A DNA stretch of 64,000 bases from assembly GCA_001557505.1 (NCBI GenBank), contig LSAX01000002.1, positions 2,232,001 to 2,296,000 of the forward strand, in the 5' to 3' direction. This stretch comes from Reticulascus tulasneorum. Taxonomy: Eukaryota > Ascomycota > Sordariomycetes > Glomerellales > Reticulascaceae. Shown here in pieces: positions 46,725 through 58,000 of this stretch. Below the pieces are notes generated by a model, which worked only from the letters and a program-made list of their open reading frames with translations, had not been told where the DNA came from and searched no databases. A program made the translations under genes and the position numbers. The stretch's first letter is position 1. Each line of letters begins with the position of its first letter.

Positions 46725-48112
46725 ATGAGGCCACCAGCAATTTTCATCTTTCTCCTTCCGTTCGTGGGCAACACAGTCACGGCGTGGAGTCCATTGTCAC
46801 TCTTCCAATCAATTCGAAGCACGCAACCTTCACGCATCCCCCAGTTCATTCTTGATTCCAAGAACCCTTGGATCGAACAAAACAGACGCCAGATCGAAAA
46901 GCTCCCCGACCCGCAAAGGTTTCTATGTAGTCTTGGGTCCGTCTCGGAGCCAGTTGGTGACCTGCAGCCTCCGCCAGATCTCTTCCGCCGGCTAGAAATT
47001 GATACCAATACCCGCGCCGACCAGGTCTCGGGTTGGGAGGATGCCCTCGCTCGCCTAGGCGAGATATCACGCTGTTCGGCAGCATTAGAAGGCGTCGAGG
47101 AGCTGAAGGTTGATCTATTCGTGCAGACATTCTCCAGCTCTGGCGAAATCTACAAACCAGGAGTGAAGAGCGGGAACCCTCCGTCCCATCTCCCACAGCT
47201 CTTCGCAGACGTGCTGGGCTTGATGCCGCACTTGAGGATGCTGGACTGGAACATCCGTGGCTACAAAGAGAACCAAGCTTTCAAAGAGGAGTTTTCGCAG
47301 CGGCATCTGATGCTGCAGGCGGTAGAACATCTCGTGCTCTGCAAATTCGGAGAGTACCTTGTCCCGGCCAGTCCGGGGGTCGAGATCCTGGAATGGGGAG
47401 GCGATAGCTCGGGTCCGTACCACAATAGCGAGCGGGACCAAGTCTCCTTGCTTGCATTTGTGAATGCCGCGGGAGAGGCGAAGGGGCTTACTCGATTTGA
47501 GTTGCAGGCTCAGTGGAGACTGGATTTGGCGGAAGGTAGGACGCTCATACCGTTCAGACTGTCAGAGTAGGTTTACTTACATATAGCAGCCGTGGTTAAT
47601 AGGCTTCCATACATTACTAGCCTGGGAGTCAAAGGAATCTTGGGTCATTCCAGCCAAATGGGATGGTATATGCACGATATGAAGTTCTTTGAAGAAGGGG
47701 AGATGCTAAGAGTAAGTCTAGCGCCCACCCACCCATCATCATAATCATCATCATTGCACAGCTAAAACACCACCAACAGGAACTTGTAGCCATTCTTTCT
47801 CGCATGTCCAAGCTTGAGCACCTCAAAATCCCGGAACCTGCGAACCTGGACTTGGGCTTTGACGGCGGCCCCTGGTGCGGCAACGCATATTACGGTCGAA
47901 AGGGCCGTAAGTTGAGACGGAGAGTTATGCAGGACGGTGCCGAGACGTCAGAGCTGGCGGGGAAGATCGTCTTAGAGACGCTCCCGGGTTTGAAGACGCT
48001 GACTGTCGGAAGCTACGGAGTTAATATTACTAGGAGTGAGGTTGGGGAGGCTCAGCTGACCTGGCCGTGGACTGGTCGCATGTATGAATGGGTGAGGGAG
48101 AAGTGGCCATGA
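46725..48112 (+). CDS. Uncharacterised secreted-like fungal protein
   Basis: No named family recognised. Start ATG at 46725 (context CACAATGAGG) gives MRPPAIFIFLLPFVGNTVTA, a signal peptide or N-terminal anchor. Exons 46725-47566, 47621-47711 and 47780-48112 give 421 aa; introns of 54 nt (GTAGGT...ACTAG) and 68 nt (GTAAGT...ACAG). Splicing joins FRLSD to LGVKGILGHS, then EEGEMLR to ELVAILSRM. Recurring LxxLxxL-like segments (ALEGVEELKVDLFV, LGLMPHLRMLDWNI, AVEHLVLCKFGEYL, LSRMSKLEHLKIP, LPGLKTLTVGSYGV) resemble the irregular leucine-rich pattern of fungal F-box-associated proteins, but no F-box is present and a signal peptide is. Few cysteines, no membrane helix beyond the N-terminus. Function is not inferred. 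Confidence 0.82.
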
Positions 48113-48733
48113 TGGCCGCTCGTAATTCAAGAAAGTTGCTAGCATTCACCTAGCGCCGTGCCAGATCCTCTTGTGATGCCAGCGAGATCTTTGTCCGTCC
48201 GCTCCACTTGGAGATTTCTTCTTTAGCGACTGAGAAAAGCACCATGTGTCTAGTCTGCGAATGAGATAGTTAGTATGACATAGCTTCTTTCAAGTTTGCT
48301 CTTCGCTTCATTGTTCACCATAACGGTCTTGAATGACCATATGCACCAAGGCTTCCTGTAATTGTTTAAAGTGCATTGTTAAAACAGAGATACTAGCTCA
48401 CCTTTGATCCCCATGACTGATGAACAATTGACGAGGCTGAACAAAGCTATCTTCTTATCGAGGAATGTAGAATTGAACAAAGACACGTCTTTCGTTACTT
48501 TGTATGAACAGGCTAATTGTTTTTCTATTGTCCGACAATGAACAAGTCCAGTATGAAGTTGTATATATATATATGAGATGGCAACGTGAGATATGGCAAC
48601 GTGGCAATAAACGGGATATCTCAGCATCAGCCTCAACCGAATATCTGACTACGCAGCATCTCATACAACCTTGAAATCCGGTGTAAAACTACTGAAACCT
48701 ATCTCTGAGATACCGCAGGACTTCAAGCTAAGA
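48113..48733. other. Intergenic upstream of the multi-zinc-cluster gene
   Basis: No gene seen. Contains a (TA)n tract at 48562-48574 that could act as a TATA element, and a tandem echo GAGAT(A)GGCAACGTG at about 48574-48605. Confidence 0.5.
48562..48574 (+). promoter_or_regulatory. (TA)n tract, possible TATA box of the multi-zinc-cluster gene
   Basis: Six TA repeats about 160 nt before the proposed ATG at 48734. Confidence 0.35.
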
Positions 48734-51700
48734 ATGGAGCACATAGAAGCGCCAACAGGAGACCCAGACCTCGGGAGCCAGCAACCAGAGAGAAATGATA
48801 GCCATACGACAGCATATCCTGAGCTTCATCAACTAGGATCACCCCAGCATCTATTCTCCTACAACTCATCAGGGCAGGTATATGGGGCTAACCTCTCACT
48901 AGACAATACAAACCCACCCATCGCTCCGTATCGGCCTATTGATTTGTATAACCCCCCTGCAGCGCTCACTTCCCCAGGATATGTCCCACCAGGCCAAGCA
49001 TATGGCTCGAGTGTCTCACCATCTCAATTCGCCATCGAATACGACCCGTGGCCACGGACACTACCATTGGGCCAAAATCTTGCCCAGCAACAAGTCCAGA
49101 CAATCAGCCCTGGAGGCATATATGCTGGGCAGCATGGTTTCGACACCTTGAAAGAAGAGGTGACAGACCAAGAGGAAGAGCTACCAAACATATATGATGC
49201 ATCTCCACGCAGAGGAAAACACAAGAGGAGACGTCCTGCCGCGGAACAGGCAGGCCAGGAGGCACAAGAAGAGAACGCCGAAATGTCTTCCCGCTGTAAA
49301 AGACGGCGTGGAGAACATGGGCAGCTCCCTCAACAGAACAGCAACGTTGTAGAGGGCAGATATCTCATCAGTGCACAGCAGAACCCGATACCCAAGCTGG
49401 CAGCAACTGTTCCCTGCGACCCTGGCCCAAGCGCCTGCAACCACTGCCGAAATGGAGGCAATGATGGCCGGCCCTGCGATGCGGACCTTGCAGCCCAGAT
49501 CGAATGCACCCAGTGCACTCGATACCGGGCTCTAAATGACGACAAGCACGAGTGTATTGCCAGCGGAGTAGAGCTCTGGCAGCAACGGCACGTCACCTCC
49601 CGTAAGAAGTACACTACCTTGACATCCATCACTGCTAGCATCTGCGATGCCTGCATTGCTATGAAAAGGTTCGGCTGTGATGTTGATCCACTTTTGAAGA
49701 TTGGTTGTAGCAGCTTCGCGAAACCCCGACTCAAAATATGGGAGAAGCGCAGGGTTAGCAGGAACATTGTCCCGGGAGAGTGTAAATACACGCCCACAGC
49801 CCCCAACAGCGAGTCACGGTTGATGCGACCGCGTCCCAGTGCCGCACAGTTCAACCGTCCGCCCTGGTGGCGGCGAGGTTGTCAAGCCTGTGTCTCGACA
49901 CGTAGAGTCTGCTCGTGGACAAACGACATCCGAAATGTGGCGTTTAAGTGTGAATTGTGCGTCAAGAACGGCAACCCCTGCATCGATTACGAAAACGGCG
50001 AACACGAAGTCAGGGACGAATACGTGTACCATGGGCACGGAGATATGTTGGTTGTCAATACAGAGCGTGCCATGGAGCACTCGAGACCAAAGTGTCTCAC
50101 GTGCACCGAAATGCGTGTCGGTTGCCGGTTCTACCCATCGCAAGAACCCTATGCTTGTCAACGATGCCAAACTTACGGTATTTTGTGCCGTCTCAATAAT
50201 CAGATACTTCCAATCCCTGATCGAGCATCTATCGGCTGGTGTATTAAGGATGGAATTGCGAACATGTTCACGATATGCCCTCCTTGCGAGCAAAATGGGC
50301 GTAAATGCGACAGGAAACGGCCTTGCGACAGTTGCCTGAAGCATGGTGATCAGTGCCAGCCACTCAGACGAGGGCGCAATTCTGATTGTTGCTCTGGGCG
50401 AAATATGGCATTGGGAGCTGACGAGCCCATGTACTACATGGCCTTGGGCTATGGCCCAGCCGGTGTGGACGACCCTCGGGATGAATACTCTGACGACCAG
50501 CTGCTTGGCCCAAACAAACCGATATGGAGCAAGACAAGACAAGAACTGGCAGCCATTAACAACCCGCAACTGCTTAGTAGGGCGCGGCGTTCTGCAGAAC
50601 GGGCGGCTGGTATATCCGTTGGTTTGCAGGCTCCACATCGTCCTTTCATGGGAGAACAACAGCTTCCCCAACATGAGGCAAGTCAACATATTGCCACGGG
50701 ACTCGGACCTCAAACTCCCGCTCGAACTGTGGATGAGGTTGCCTCTGCCCAGGATGAGGAGATGCAAGACATTCTCCATTATGGGGAAGATTCTTACGCA
50801 ACCTGGGCGCTCGGTGACGGACAAGCATTCGAATACTGGCTGGAGCAGAACAGCGCCAGTGAAATGGGAGGGCCAATCTTCGGCGACGACCTCTCTCCCT
50901 TTGAGCCGCCTCAAATCAACATCGACAAGAACCTGATTGATCCTCAGCTGGAAGTCATGCGCACAGAGGCATTGCAAATGCAGGCCGACAACCAGCGATT
51001 GAAGAATCCGCCAGCCCAAGTTGATATCGAGGACGAACTGAGAGAAAACACGTCGGCTCAGCGGTTTTTGCATCTCGATCTCACAGTTCATAATTTCGGC
51101 GACATCCAAAGTGTCTCCGAAGAGCTGCAGGTGCCCCCTTCGCAGAGTAACCTCCTTCACCTTGATAATCAGAACGCCATGGTACAGATACAAAACCCTT
51201 TCGTCCACCCCCAGGATGATGGCCCAGGCAGGCCAGAAGCCCGGCGGAGATACCTGCTAGCCAGGTTCAAGCGCCCAGGCATGAATGTGATGAGGGACAT
51301 TCCCAACAACCCCAGGCAGATCGACATGGCCGATGCGTTCAAAACCTGCGAGGAGAAAGTCCCAACACATGGCGCCTGTGACTCCGTGGTGCTTGCCAAC
51401 GAGTACTGCGAGAACCTGCAGCACGACGGAAGAGGCCAACGATGGATGGTATGTGAGAATTGTGATGTCGCCAGCAAGTCCAATTTGTTCCAAGGAGCAG
51501 CAGCTCTCCAAACGTCCGATTTCCTGAATATGCGTGCTTACTCATGCTCGGACTGTTCACTTCAGCATAGCGAATCGGTTGATAGGGGTGTCGTGGACGA
51601 GCCTCTTCCCGTGACGGGATGCTCATGCGCATCGAAGTTACTGGGCCGTCGGCTCTGCTCACACCACCGATATACCTTGGCCAACCAAGTGGTGCTCCAG

Positions 51701-51985
51701 ACTGCACTAGTGAACGAATGGGCCCTGACGAACTATGGTCCAATCTCCGAAGTGTGTTTGTGGTGCAAAGTGCACTTGCGTCAAAACATGATTCGTACGC
51801 AAGAGGCGTTTCCCGCAAGGCTGTATGAATGCATTGTTTGCCAGGAGCGCATTGCTGACGTACAGGACGAACCATCCGTCGTTGATGGTGCGGAGCACTG
51901 GCTTCCCTGGCTTCAGAATGATCAATCTTCGGATGTTTCTAGCACAGGCAATGATGATCTTGATGTGGACATCGAAATGTCTTGA
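48734..51985 (+). CDS. Protein with five tandem Zn2Cys6-like modules and C-terminal CxxC pairs
   Basis: Uncharacterised, probably nuclear and nucleic-acid-binding. Single 1083-aa frame; ATG at 48734 is the first in-frame methionine (the frame is open upstream from a TTG). Basic patches KHKRRR (163-168) and KRRR (189-192) are candidate nuclear signals. Cysteine modules: 1, C235/C238/C248/C258/C261/C274; 2, incomplete, C304/C307/C315/C325/C350; 3, C383/C386/C393/C406/C409/C416 (CX2CX6CX12CX2CX6C); 4, C454/C457/C464/C475/C478/C485 (X10 centre); 5, C515/C518/C525/C531/C534/C541, an exact Zn2Cys6 (X5 centre). Residues 600-860 are Gln/Pro-rich and disordered-looking. The C-terminus has four CxxC pairs (907/910, 938/941, 1008/1011, 1033/1036) plus GCSC and CSHH, possibly two zinc ribbons. 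No fungal-specific regulatory domain is recognised. Ordinary fungal regulators have one zinc cluster, so this array is odd. Confidence 0.82.
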   Translation: MEHIEAPTGDPDLGSQQPERNDSHTTAYPELHQLGSPQHLFSYNSSGQVYGANLSLDNTNPPIAPYRPIDLYNPPAALTSPGYVPPGQAYGSSVSPSQFAIEYDPWPRTLPLGQNLAQQQVQTISPGGIYAGQHGFDTLKEEVTDQEEELPNIYDASPRRGKHKRRRPAAEQAGQEAQEENAEMSSRCKRRRGEHGQLPQQNSNVVEGRYLISAQQNPIPKLAATVPCDPGPSACNHCRNGGNDGRPCDADLAAQIECTQCTRYRALNDDKHECIASGVELWQQRHVTSRKKYTTLTSITASICDACIAMKRFGCDVDPLLKIGCSSFAKPRLKIWEKRRVSRNIVPGECKYTPTAPNSESRLMRPRPSAAQFNRPPWWRRGCQACVSTRRVCSWTNDIRNVAFKCELCVKNGNPCIDYENGEHEVRDEYVYHGHGDMLVVNTERAMEHSRPKCLTCTEMRVGCRFYPSQEPYACQRCQTYGILCRLNNQILPIPDRASIGWCIKDGIANMFTICPPCEQNGRKCDRKRPCDSCLKHGDQCQPLRRGRNSDCCSGRNMALGADEPMYYMALGYGPAGVDDPRDEYSDDQLLGPNKPIWSKTRQELAAINNPQLLSRARRSAERAAGISVGLQAPHRPFMGEQQLPQHEASQHIATGLGPQTPARTVDEVASAQDEEMQDILHYGEDSYATWALGDGQAFEYWLEQNSASEMGGPIFGDDLSPFEPPQINIDKNLIDPQLEVMRTEALQMQADNQRLKNPPAQVDIEDELRENTSAQRFLHLDLTVHNFGDIQSVSEELQVPPSQSNLLHLDNQNAMVQIQNPFVHPQDDGPGRPEARRRYLLARFKRPGMNVMRDIPNNPRQIDMADAFKTCEEKVPTHGACDSVVLANEYCENLQHDGRGQRWMVCENCDVASKSNLFQGAAALQTSDFLNMRAYSCSDCSLQHSESVDRGVVDEPLPVTGCSCASKLLGRRLCSHHRYTLANQVVLQTALVNEWALTNYGPISEVCLWCKVHLRQNMIRTQEAFPARLYECIVCQERIADVQDEPSVVDGAEHWLPWLQNDQSSDVSSTGNDDLDVDIEMS

Positions 51986-53328
51986 GAGACTCGGAGGGGT
52001 ATTGGAAGATGAGAATGCATGGAGGAATTCAAGTAGCACCAAAGGCGACTTGATGATAAAGGTAAGATCCCGCCCGGTAGACGCGAGAGGGGATAGCACA
52101 TCTAGGGAGGTATCGTCTCTCCACCGCACGCACGCCAAGATTATAGTCAGCAGAACCATATGCATAGATTGATTTACTTTCATTGATTTCAGACCTTCAA
52201 ACACTCGAGTCTATCAGGGCCACCGTGATTGTATGCGTAAACATTTTAAGCCACACTAGCACTTCCGAGGCGTGGTTGTACTAGTACTCGTACCTAGACC
52301 AAGCAGACGATGAAGGTAATTCACAATGACAATCAGTCTTGTAATGATTCCAGCTGCGAGAGGAGAACTTGGAACATATACAGAACTCCTCAACTAACGC
52401 GGTCTACATTAGGGGGAGTGTTAAGTTATGTTAGCGGATAAGTAGATAGCCTGGAGATGAAGTCAAATTAGTGTTGAAAGGTTCGGGTTACTGCGTAGCA
52501 CGAACGACTTACCTAAGCAACAATAACCGCGATAAGTCCACCTGAGGAGGGTGTCCAGCCAGAGGCTCTCACAGGACAGCTTATAGGCCGCATAATACGA
52601 TATGTCTGCATGCAAGGGACAACACATGCCGGCGCCAGGGCATGAGACAGATCACAGAGACCAGACAGACCAGATTGGACTAGTAAGAAAATTGGGAAAT
52701 TTTATGGCCCAACCACGGGCTGCTCGCAAATAAACTCACTGCAAGTCTCTCGAAAAGAATAGAGAGCTACAGGCATCAAAAACTGTAGAGAAATAGTTAC
52801 CAATAAGAGAAGAAACAAAGACAGACCCATGTTTAGTCTCAAAATAGCCGGCCCAGTACGACAAGGAATCTCTCATCTCTCGCGAGGTAGTTGCAGGGGA
52901 AGCACATCCTCTACTACCCCCTCCCAATCTTTGGGAGATATTCTGATATCTGCGTCGCCGAAGGTCCAGAACCAAAACCGGTCCCCGGACAACTTCCAAA
53001 GAAAGAACCTCCTGTACAAGACGCTCCGGCCTCATCGCCTCAGATGCTGGATTGGCCCAAGGCTATTGTTCCGTCGATATTCCCTGAAAGCTGCTTTGAA
53101 AGAAGAACGTTCCAAATGTGCATCAAGTCAAGAACCCGACTCCCCGTCCGATGCAACAAGAAATTTTACCATCGTTCCCAGGACTGCGATATATCTCAGC
53201 CTTTTGCTAAATGTGGACCGCAAGCCAGTTCCGCGGAATCTCCGCGCTTCTAGCTTCCGCAGCATAATCTGGATGTGCTCTTGCCGCTCATTCTGCCCAT
53301 CCTCTCACCCCGTCCCAAGATGGACTCC
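51986..53328. other. Intergenic between the multi-zinc-cluster gene and the ras 3' end
   Basis: 3' flanks of two convergent genes. A plus-strand frame from ATG 52829 runs 256 codons to 53599, crossing antisense into the last ras exon. Its first ~20 residues look like a mitochondrial presequence, but no domain is recognised (see findings). Confidence 0.45.
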
Positions 53329-54188
53329 TCACATTATTACGCACTTCGAACAACATCCTGCTTCTTGTTCGCCACCATCCATGTCCATAGGCTTTGGCGG
53401 GCCGTTGATGCCCGAGTTGCCACCACTGCCGGTCGAATACCCTTGCATTTCGCGGTTATATCTTCGGATCTCTCTGACAATATCAAAGAAAGCTCTGTCA
53501 ACGTTGATTCTGGATTTGGCGGATGTCTCTATGAACTTGCAGCCGAACGACTTGGCAAGTGCTTCGCCCTCTACAGACATGGACGCATTAGCACATTGAT
53601 TACGACGAAAAGCAGAAAAGGAGTGGGGTTGGCGAGTAGGACATACCTTGTCGTGTGACTTCTCGCTCGCTCTCCAAATCGCACTTGTTTCCGACGACGA
53701 CCATGGGGAAGTAATCCTTGTCCTTCACTCTCAGAATCTGTTGCTGGAAAGTGGTGATTTCCTCGAAGCTCTGCCGAGATGTGATGGAGTAGACAAGAAG
53801 GAAACCCTCTCCTGTGCGCATGTACTGCTCTCTCATGGCGGAGTACTCCTCTTGGCCAGCGGTATCTAGAACATCGAGAAGGGCGACCTCTTCGTCGATG
53901 ACGCACTGCTTGCGGTAAGAGTCTGCGTTATGGGAAGACATGTTAGCTCATGATCGGTCTCCGCACAGAAGATGTAGATAAACAGGTGGCAACGGACCTT
54001 CAATTGTCGGATCGTATTCGTCGACGAAGTGGCTTTGGATGAGTTGGATGGTCAAGCATGATTTACCGACACCACCACCGCCGACTACGACGAGCTTATA
54101 CTCCCTCAGAAACTGGATGCGACCACCGAGTCAGTAACCGGGCGTGGTGCAGCAATTGGAGGTCATGGTCACGAACCTTGGATGCCAT
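53329..54188 (-). CDS. ras1: Ras GTPase (Ras1/RasA type)
   Basis: Membrane-tethered small GTPase controlling polarity, growth and cAMP/MAPK signalling. ATG at 54186-54188. Exons 54188-54177 (12 nt, MASK), 54112-53998, 53922-53647 and 53570-53329 give 214 aa; introns of 64, 75, 76 nt with donors GTTCGT, GTCCGT, GTATGT. All G-box motifs are intact: P-loop GGGGVGKS (15-22), effector loop [26 protein letters not shown] and ETSAK. The glycine and glutamine positions where activating changes occur are wild type. The hypervariable tail is Gly/Asn-rich and ends [13 protein letters not shown] is the farnesylation CaaX box, and C207-C208 are likely palmitoylation sites. Orthology to fungal Ras1/RasA rather than Ras2, Rsr1 or Rheb is supported by the sequence starting [20 protein letters not shown]. 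Confidence 0.97.
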
Positions 54189-54812
54189 TGTTCCGTTCGG
54201 CAGTTGGGTAATTCACAACGTCGTACGATTGAAGTCGAAAAACTGATGGCAACGAGCGTTCGCTTCGGGATAGCGGACAAGGTATTTGGGAGAATAAGTA
54301 GTCAAGTACTAGCGTCAAGGTGAAACGATTGCTTTATCGTAGAAAATGGCGAACCGCGGTATTCGAGCAGCGATTGAGAGAGAAGAGGAGGGCCGGTGTT
54401 TCGTTGCTAAGGGGGGGGGGGTGGTTTTTGGCAAAATGTGGAGATGGGGGACGGATCGTTGCTGGGCTCGTCAGAAAACAAGGCGGTTGGTCAGTGGTGG
54501 GTTTAGCGTTGAGATTGGCGAATGCGGTCCTCCAGGCACGACAGTGTGTGGGATTCTCGAGACTGAATTTGTTCGGAAAGTCGTTTGCGACGGCGGAAGC
54601 TAGAGAATCTGTCGTCGAAGAAAAACAGCTTTGAGGGGATGGTATGTAGGAAGAGAGGGAGAGGAGGAAAAAAGAGAGAGGAGTGGGATTTTGGGAAGGG
54701 GACCTGTCCATGGGAAGGAAGCTGGAGCGGCGCCAGCTGCTAGGTACCTTTCCCAGGTACTTAGGTACTACTGGCTGCTTAGGTTGGGTTAGCTGCTGCT
54801 GCATGCAGCGGA

Positions 54813-54838
54813 GGACCTATGGGACCTATGGGACCTGT
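54813..54838. repeat. Short tandem repeat, unit GGACCTATG
   Basis: Two to three near-perfect copies of GGGACCTATG in the ras upstream region. Confidence 0.75.
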
Positions 54839-55037
54839 ACCTCCCTACCTACCTTAGCCCACTCACTACCCATCAATGCCTACCCTTTGGGAGCCAGAGG
54901 CGAAAGGGGGGGTTCGTGCGAGGGATGGATCCATGATGCATTTGGGGTGGTGGTTACACAGTATGAATATCGGAGAGGGTATATATGTATGGGGTGAGTC
55001 CGCATGTGGCATGGGTCCGCGGCGGCGGGGACCCATG

Positions 55038-55061
55038 TTTCTTTCTTTCTTTCTTTCTTTC
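55038..55061. repeat. (TTTC)n tetranucleotide microsatellite
   Basis: Six perfect TTTC copies; reads as a purine GAAA tract on the ras strand. Confidence 0.85.
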
Positions 55062-58000
55062 CTTCTTGGCTGGTAAACAGGCAGTTAACAGGCATTTATT
55101 AACCTTGCGAGAAGCGGTGCAACATTGGGATGAAAGAGGCAAAGAACCAACATCTACCTCTATGGGCTGGCGGTGGGCGGCATCTCGCTCGGTCCATCAT
55201 TGGGTGTGGTGTGGTGCCTGTGATGTTGGTGGTGGTTGTGGGAAGCGAAGCTCTCAACCATCATCGTCCATGATCCATCGTTAGTAGAAGGCGTTGGGGT
55301 TCGCTGCGTAAGGTAACTAGGGTACCTACTAGCCGCAGCCCAGGCTCATCCATCATCCAACATCCATCATGCTCCTCCATCAAGCGTCAACATACAATGA
55401 TACCTTCACACACAAATACATACGTATGTACATACCCACGCCTGCAGTGGGGCCTAGAAAATAAAATAAAAATGCGCTGCGTCCAGCCATGCAGAGAGCT
55501 CTGACCACCGCACTCCCCGTCTGGCTCGAATCACTCCCTGTTCCATACTAGTAGTAGCGGCACTACCTGGGCTAGTTGGTTTGGAGGTCCCATACCCAAG
55601 TCTATCCACGCGCGGGATAACCACCTAATATATCTGTGGGGAAACTTTTGCCGCTCGCACTGTCCTCGCACCCAGCAAACAACAAAAGCACCAACATTCT
55701 TCTGCTGTATTGCCATCTTCAAATACGTATACCGGGGGATTCACGTCGAGGCTTTGAGGTTAAGGACATGGATCGTTAGACACTGCTATCATTCGCCAAA
55801 AAAACAGAGTTTACCTCGTCTGCCATCATTCATACTATTGTGCCTCCAACATTGCGTATTGGCGCGGTTTCGGAGTCCATTGTCTCGTTCAGCCTGTGGA
55901 TTTATGATATCAGACTGTGCGAAAATGAGGTCAAGTTCGGGTTGCCACATGCTGTCGCGAGCGTCCCCCATCTCCGAGAGATGCCGGCAACAAAGCAAGA
56001 GTATTGAAGATTGCGATGAAGCGCAAACCCACAGCAACCGCAAATCGACCTGACTAATTACCGCCAGTAAACAGAGACGAGGCATAAAACGTTTACATCC
56101 GTCTGATGTTTTGGCTGCAGCTAAATGGATCCGCTGCAGGTTGTACAGCACGGCAGGAACAACCGTAGATATCGCAGTTGGTGGTTCGAACTCGCCAGAC
56201 ATGATTGGCGTGGTCTCTACCCGCATGCACGTCTCGATTTCACCTACAGATGGGTACTATATTGATCAGTATTCGTTGACTTTATGGGGAAACCCTTTCG
56301 CAGCCGCGATTGCGCGGCCTTTGGATGAAGCAAGCATATAAGGATACCTCCAAACTGATTCACGGCATGCCAGTAGACCACAAGATCCGAACTTGTACAC
56401 ATGGTAGATGCATAACGTGCTTTCGTCATGCAGTGGAGAATCTGCAAAAAGCAAATCCCCCGCCGTGGAGGGTCTACAGTCTCCAAGACACTGTGACACA
56501 CTGTACCGCCAGCACCCTTTTGAGCTCTCCGCTTCTCAAGATGCCTGTCACAATTAATCTACTCCAACCTTCACCACCTCTTCAGCACCACACTGGCTCA
56601 AGATGTTGGTCGAATTTCACATAGCACATGGCTTGCCGCGATAATGACATCTGCACGCAAGGCGCACATAGCATGGGGGCCCGAGTACCCCATCTCTCCT
56701 TTCCATCCTTCGAGCCCCCAACTCACCTGACCTCCGAACGGCAAAGTCTCACGCAGGTTTTCTTTTGCCATATCCCTCCCTCCCCTCCTTGGTAAGATAC
56801 GACCCCCCTAAACTGGCGCCAGCCATGTCTTCAGGTGGCTTCGACTCCTATCAGATCTCATGGATAAACTTAACTAGTGTTCCATCTCCCACGGCGGCTA
56901 GCCATCACCAATCTTAACAGCAAACAAATCGTGATTCGCCCACCGAAAGTCAGCAACACATCCTATCGTGATTGCCTCTTTCTCGTCACTTTTCTCATCA
57001 GGTCGCGACGCTGATCCTCCCCGGCTGCTCCTCTCGATCCTCTTTGACTGTCGATCTTTGGTGGTGTTGCGCTCAGGACGCTTCCCCCTACCCATCATAC
57101 CTCCACCCACAACGGTGTGAAGGGGGGCCACACCTGGCGCGTCTTCCCCCCCAACTAGCCTCCTATTTCGCATTGCTCACCCTTCTGCCGGAAGGGTTGG
57201 AGAGAGGTATGTGTATGAGATGCATGCAATTATTACCCGTTCGCATGCCGCACAACACTTACATGCCTGCCATGCTTCAAAAGCATCATCGCCCGTCCAT
57301 AGACACTAATGGTTCGGGTACATCCTTCGTTTGGGCGGATGCATGCTTAGCTAATGAAACAGTTGTCTTCCATTGACCCAGAATAGGCCTGTTTCATGGT
57401 TATATCCAACTTCTGATATTCCCCAAGTAGGGAACTTCATGTCAGCGCTACTGATGTGTGAGTCCTGTTCTGGTAACCTCCAAGTCCCAATCAATAATTC
57501 CCTTTGCAATGCGTTCCGAGACGTCTAACGACGCCGAGGAACTGGGCGAAACCCCGTTACATAATGGGCTCTTTCAAGAGGCATGCGAGAAATTTTTTGC
57601 CCTGATAAGAAGAAGAGATACATACCTGCGGCGTTCCCCTCCGCCCATCCCCATCTCCCGCTACGGTATGGACCGTGCTTCACCTTGACGGGCCATTCCC
57701 AGTCGAAATGGGTCTTAACAAACGATCTTAAGACTCAAACACACAGTGCAATGCTAAGACAGGAAATGAATTCCCCGATAGGCTTAGCATGAACTCTTGT
57801 GTCCAGCCTGCAGAAGATATGAGAGGCCTGAATGCTACGGTTCGTAGTATTCTTCATTCAAAATAGTGGACTCGGGACAAAACAAATGACATCTCTCGGT
57901 GGTCATTTGCCGAATGAGGATGGATGGAGACAACTCTCACAACCACATGTGAGTAGGCGATAAGAGGAATTCGGGGGGATGGGGGTAGACGGGGACGGGG

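Noticed and set aside
49814..51208. 464-codon minus-strand frame opposite the multi-zinc-cluster gene
   Set aside because: Antisense of a well-supported coding frame; no domain of its own.
56122..56200. tRNA-like B box (GGTTCGAAC) with a weak T-arm at about 56172-56190
   Set aside because: No matching A box, anticodon arm or acceptor stem could be folded.
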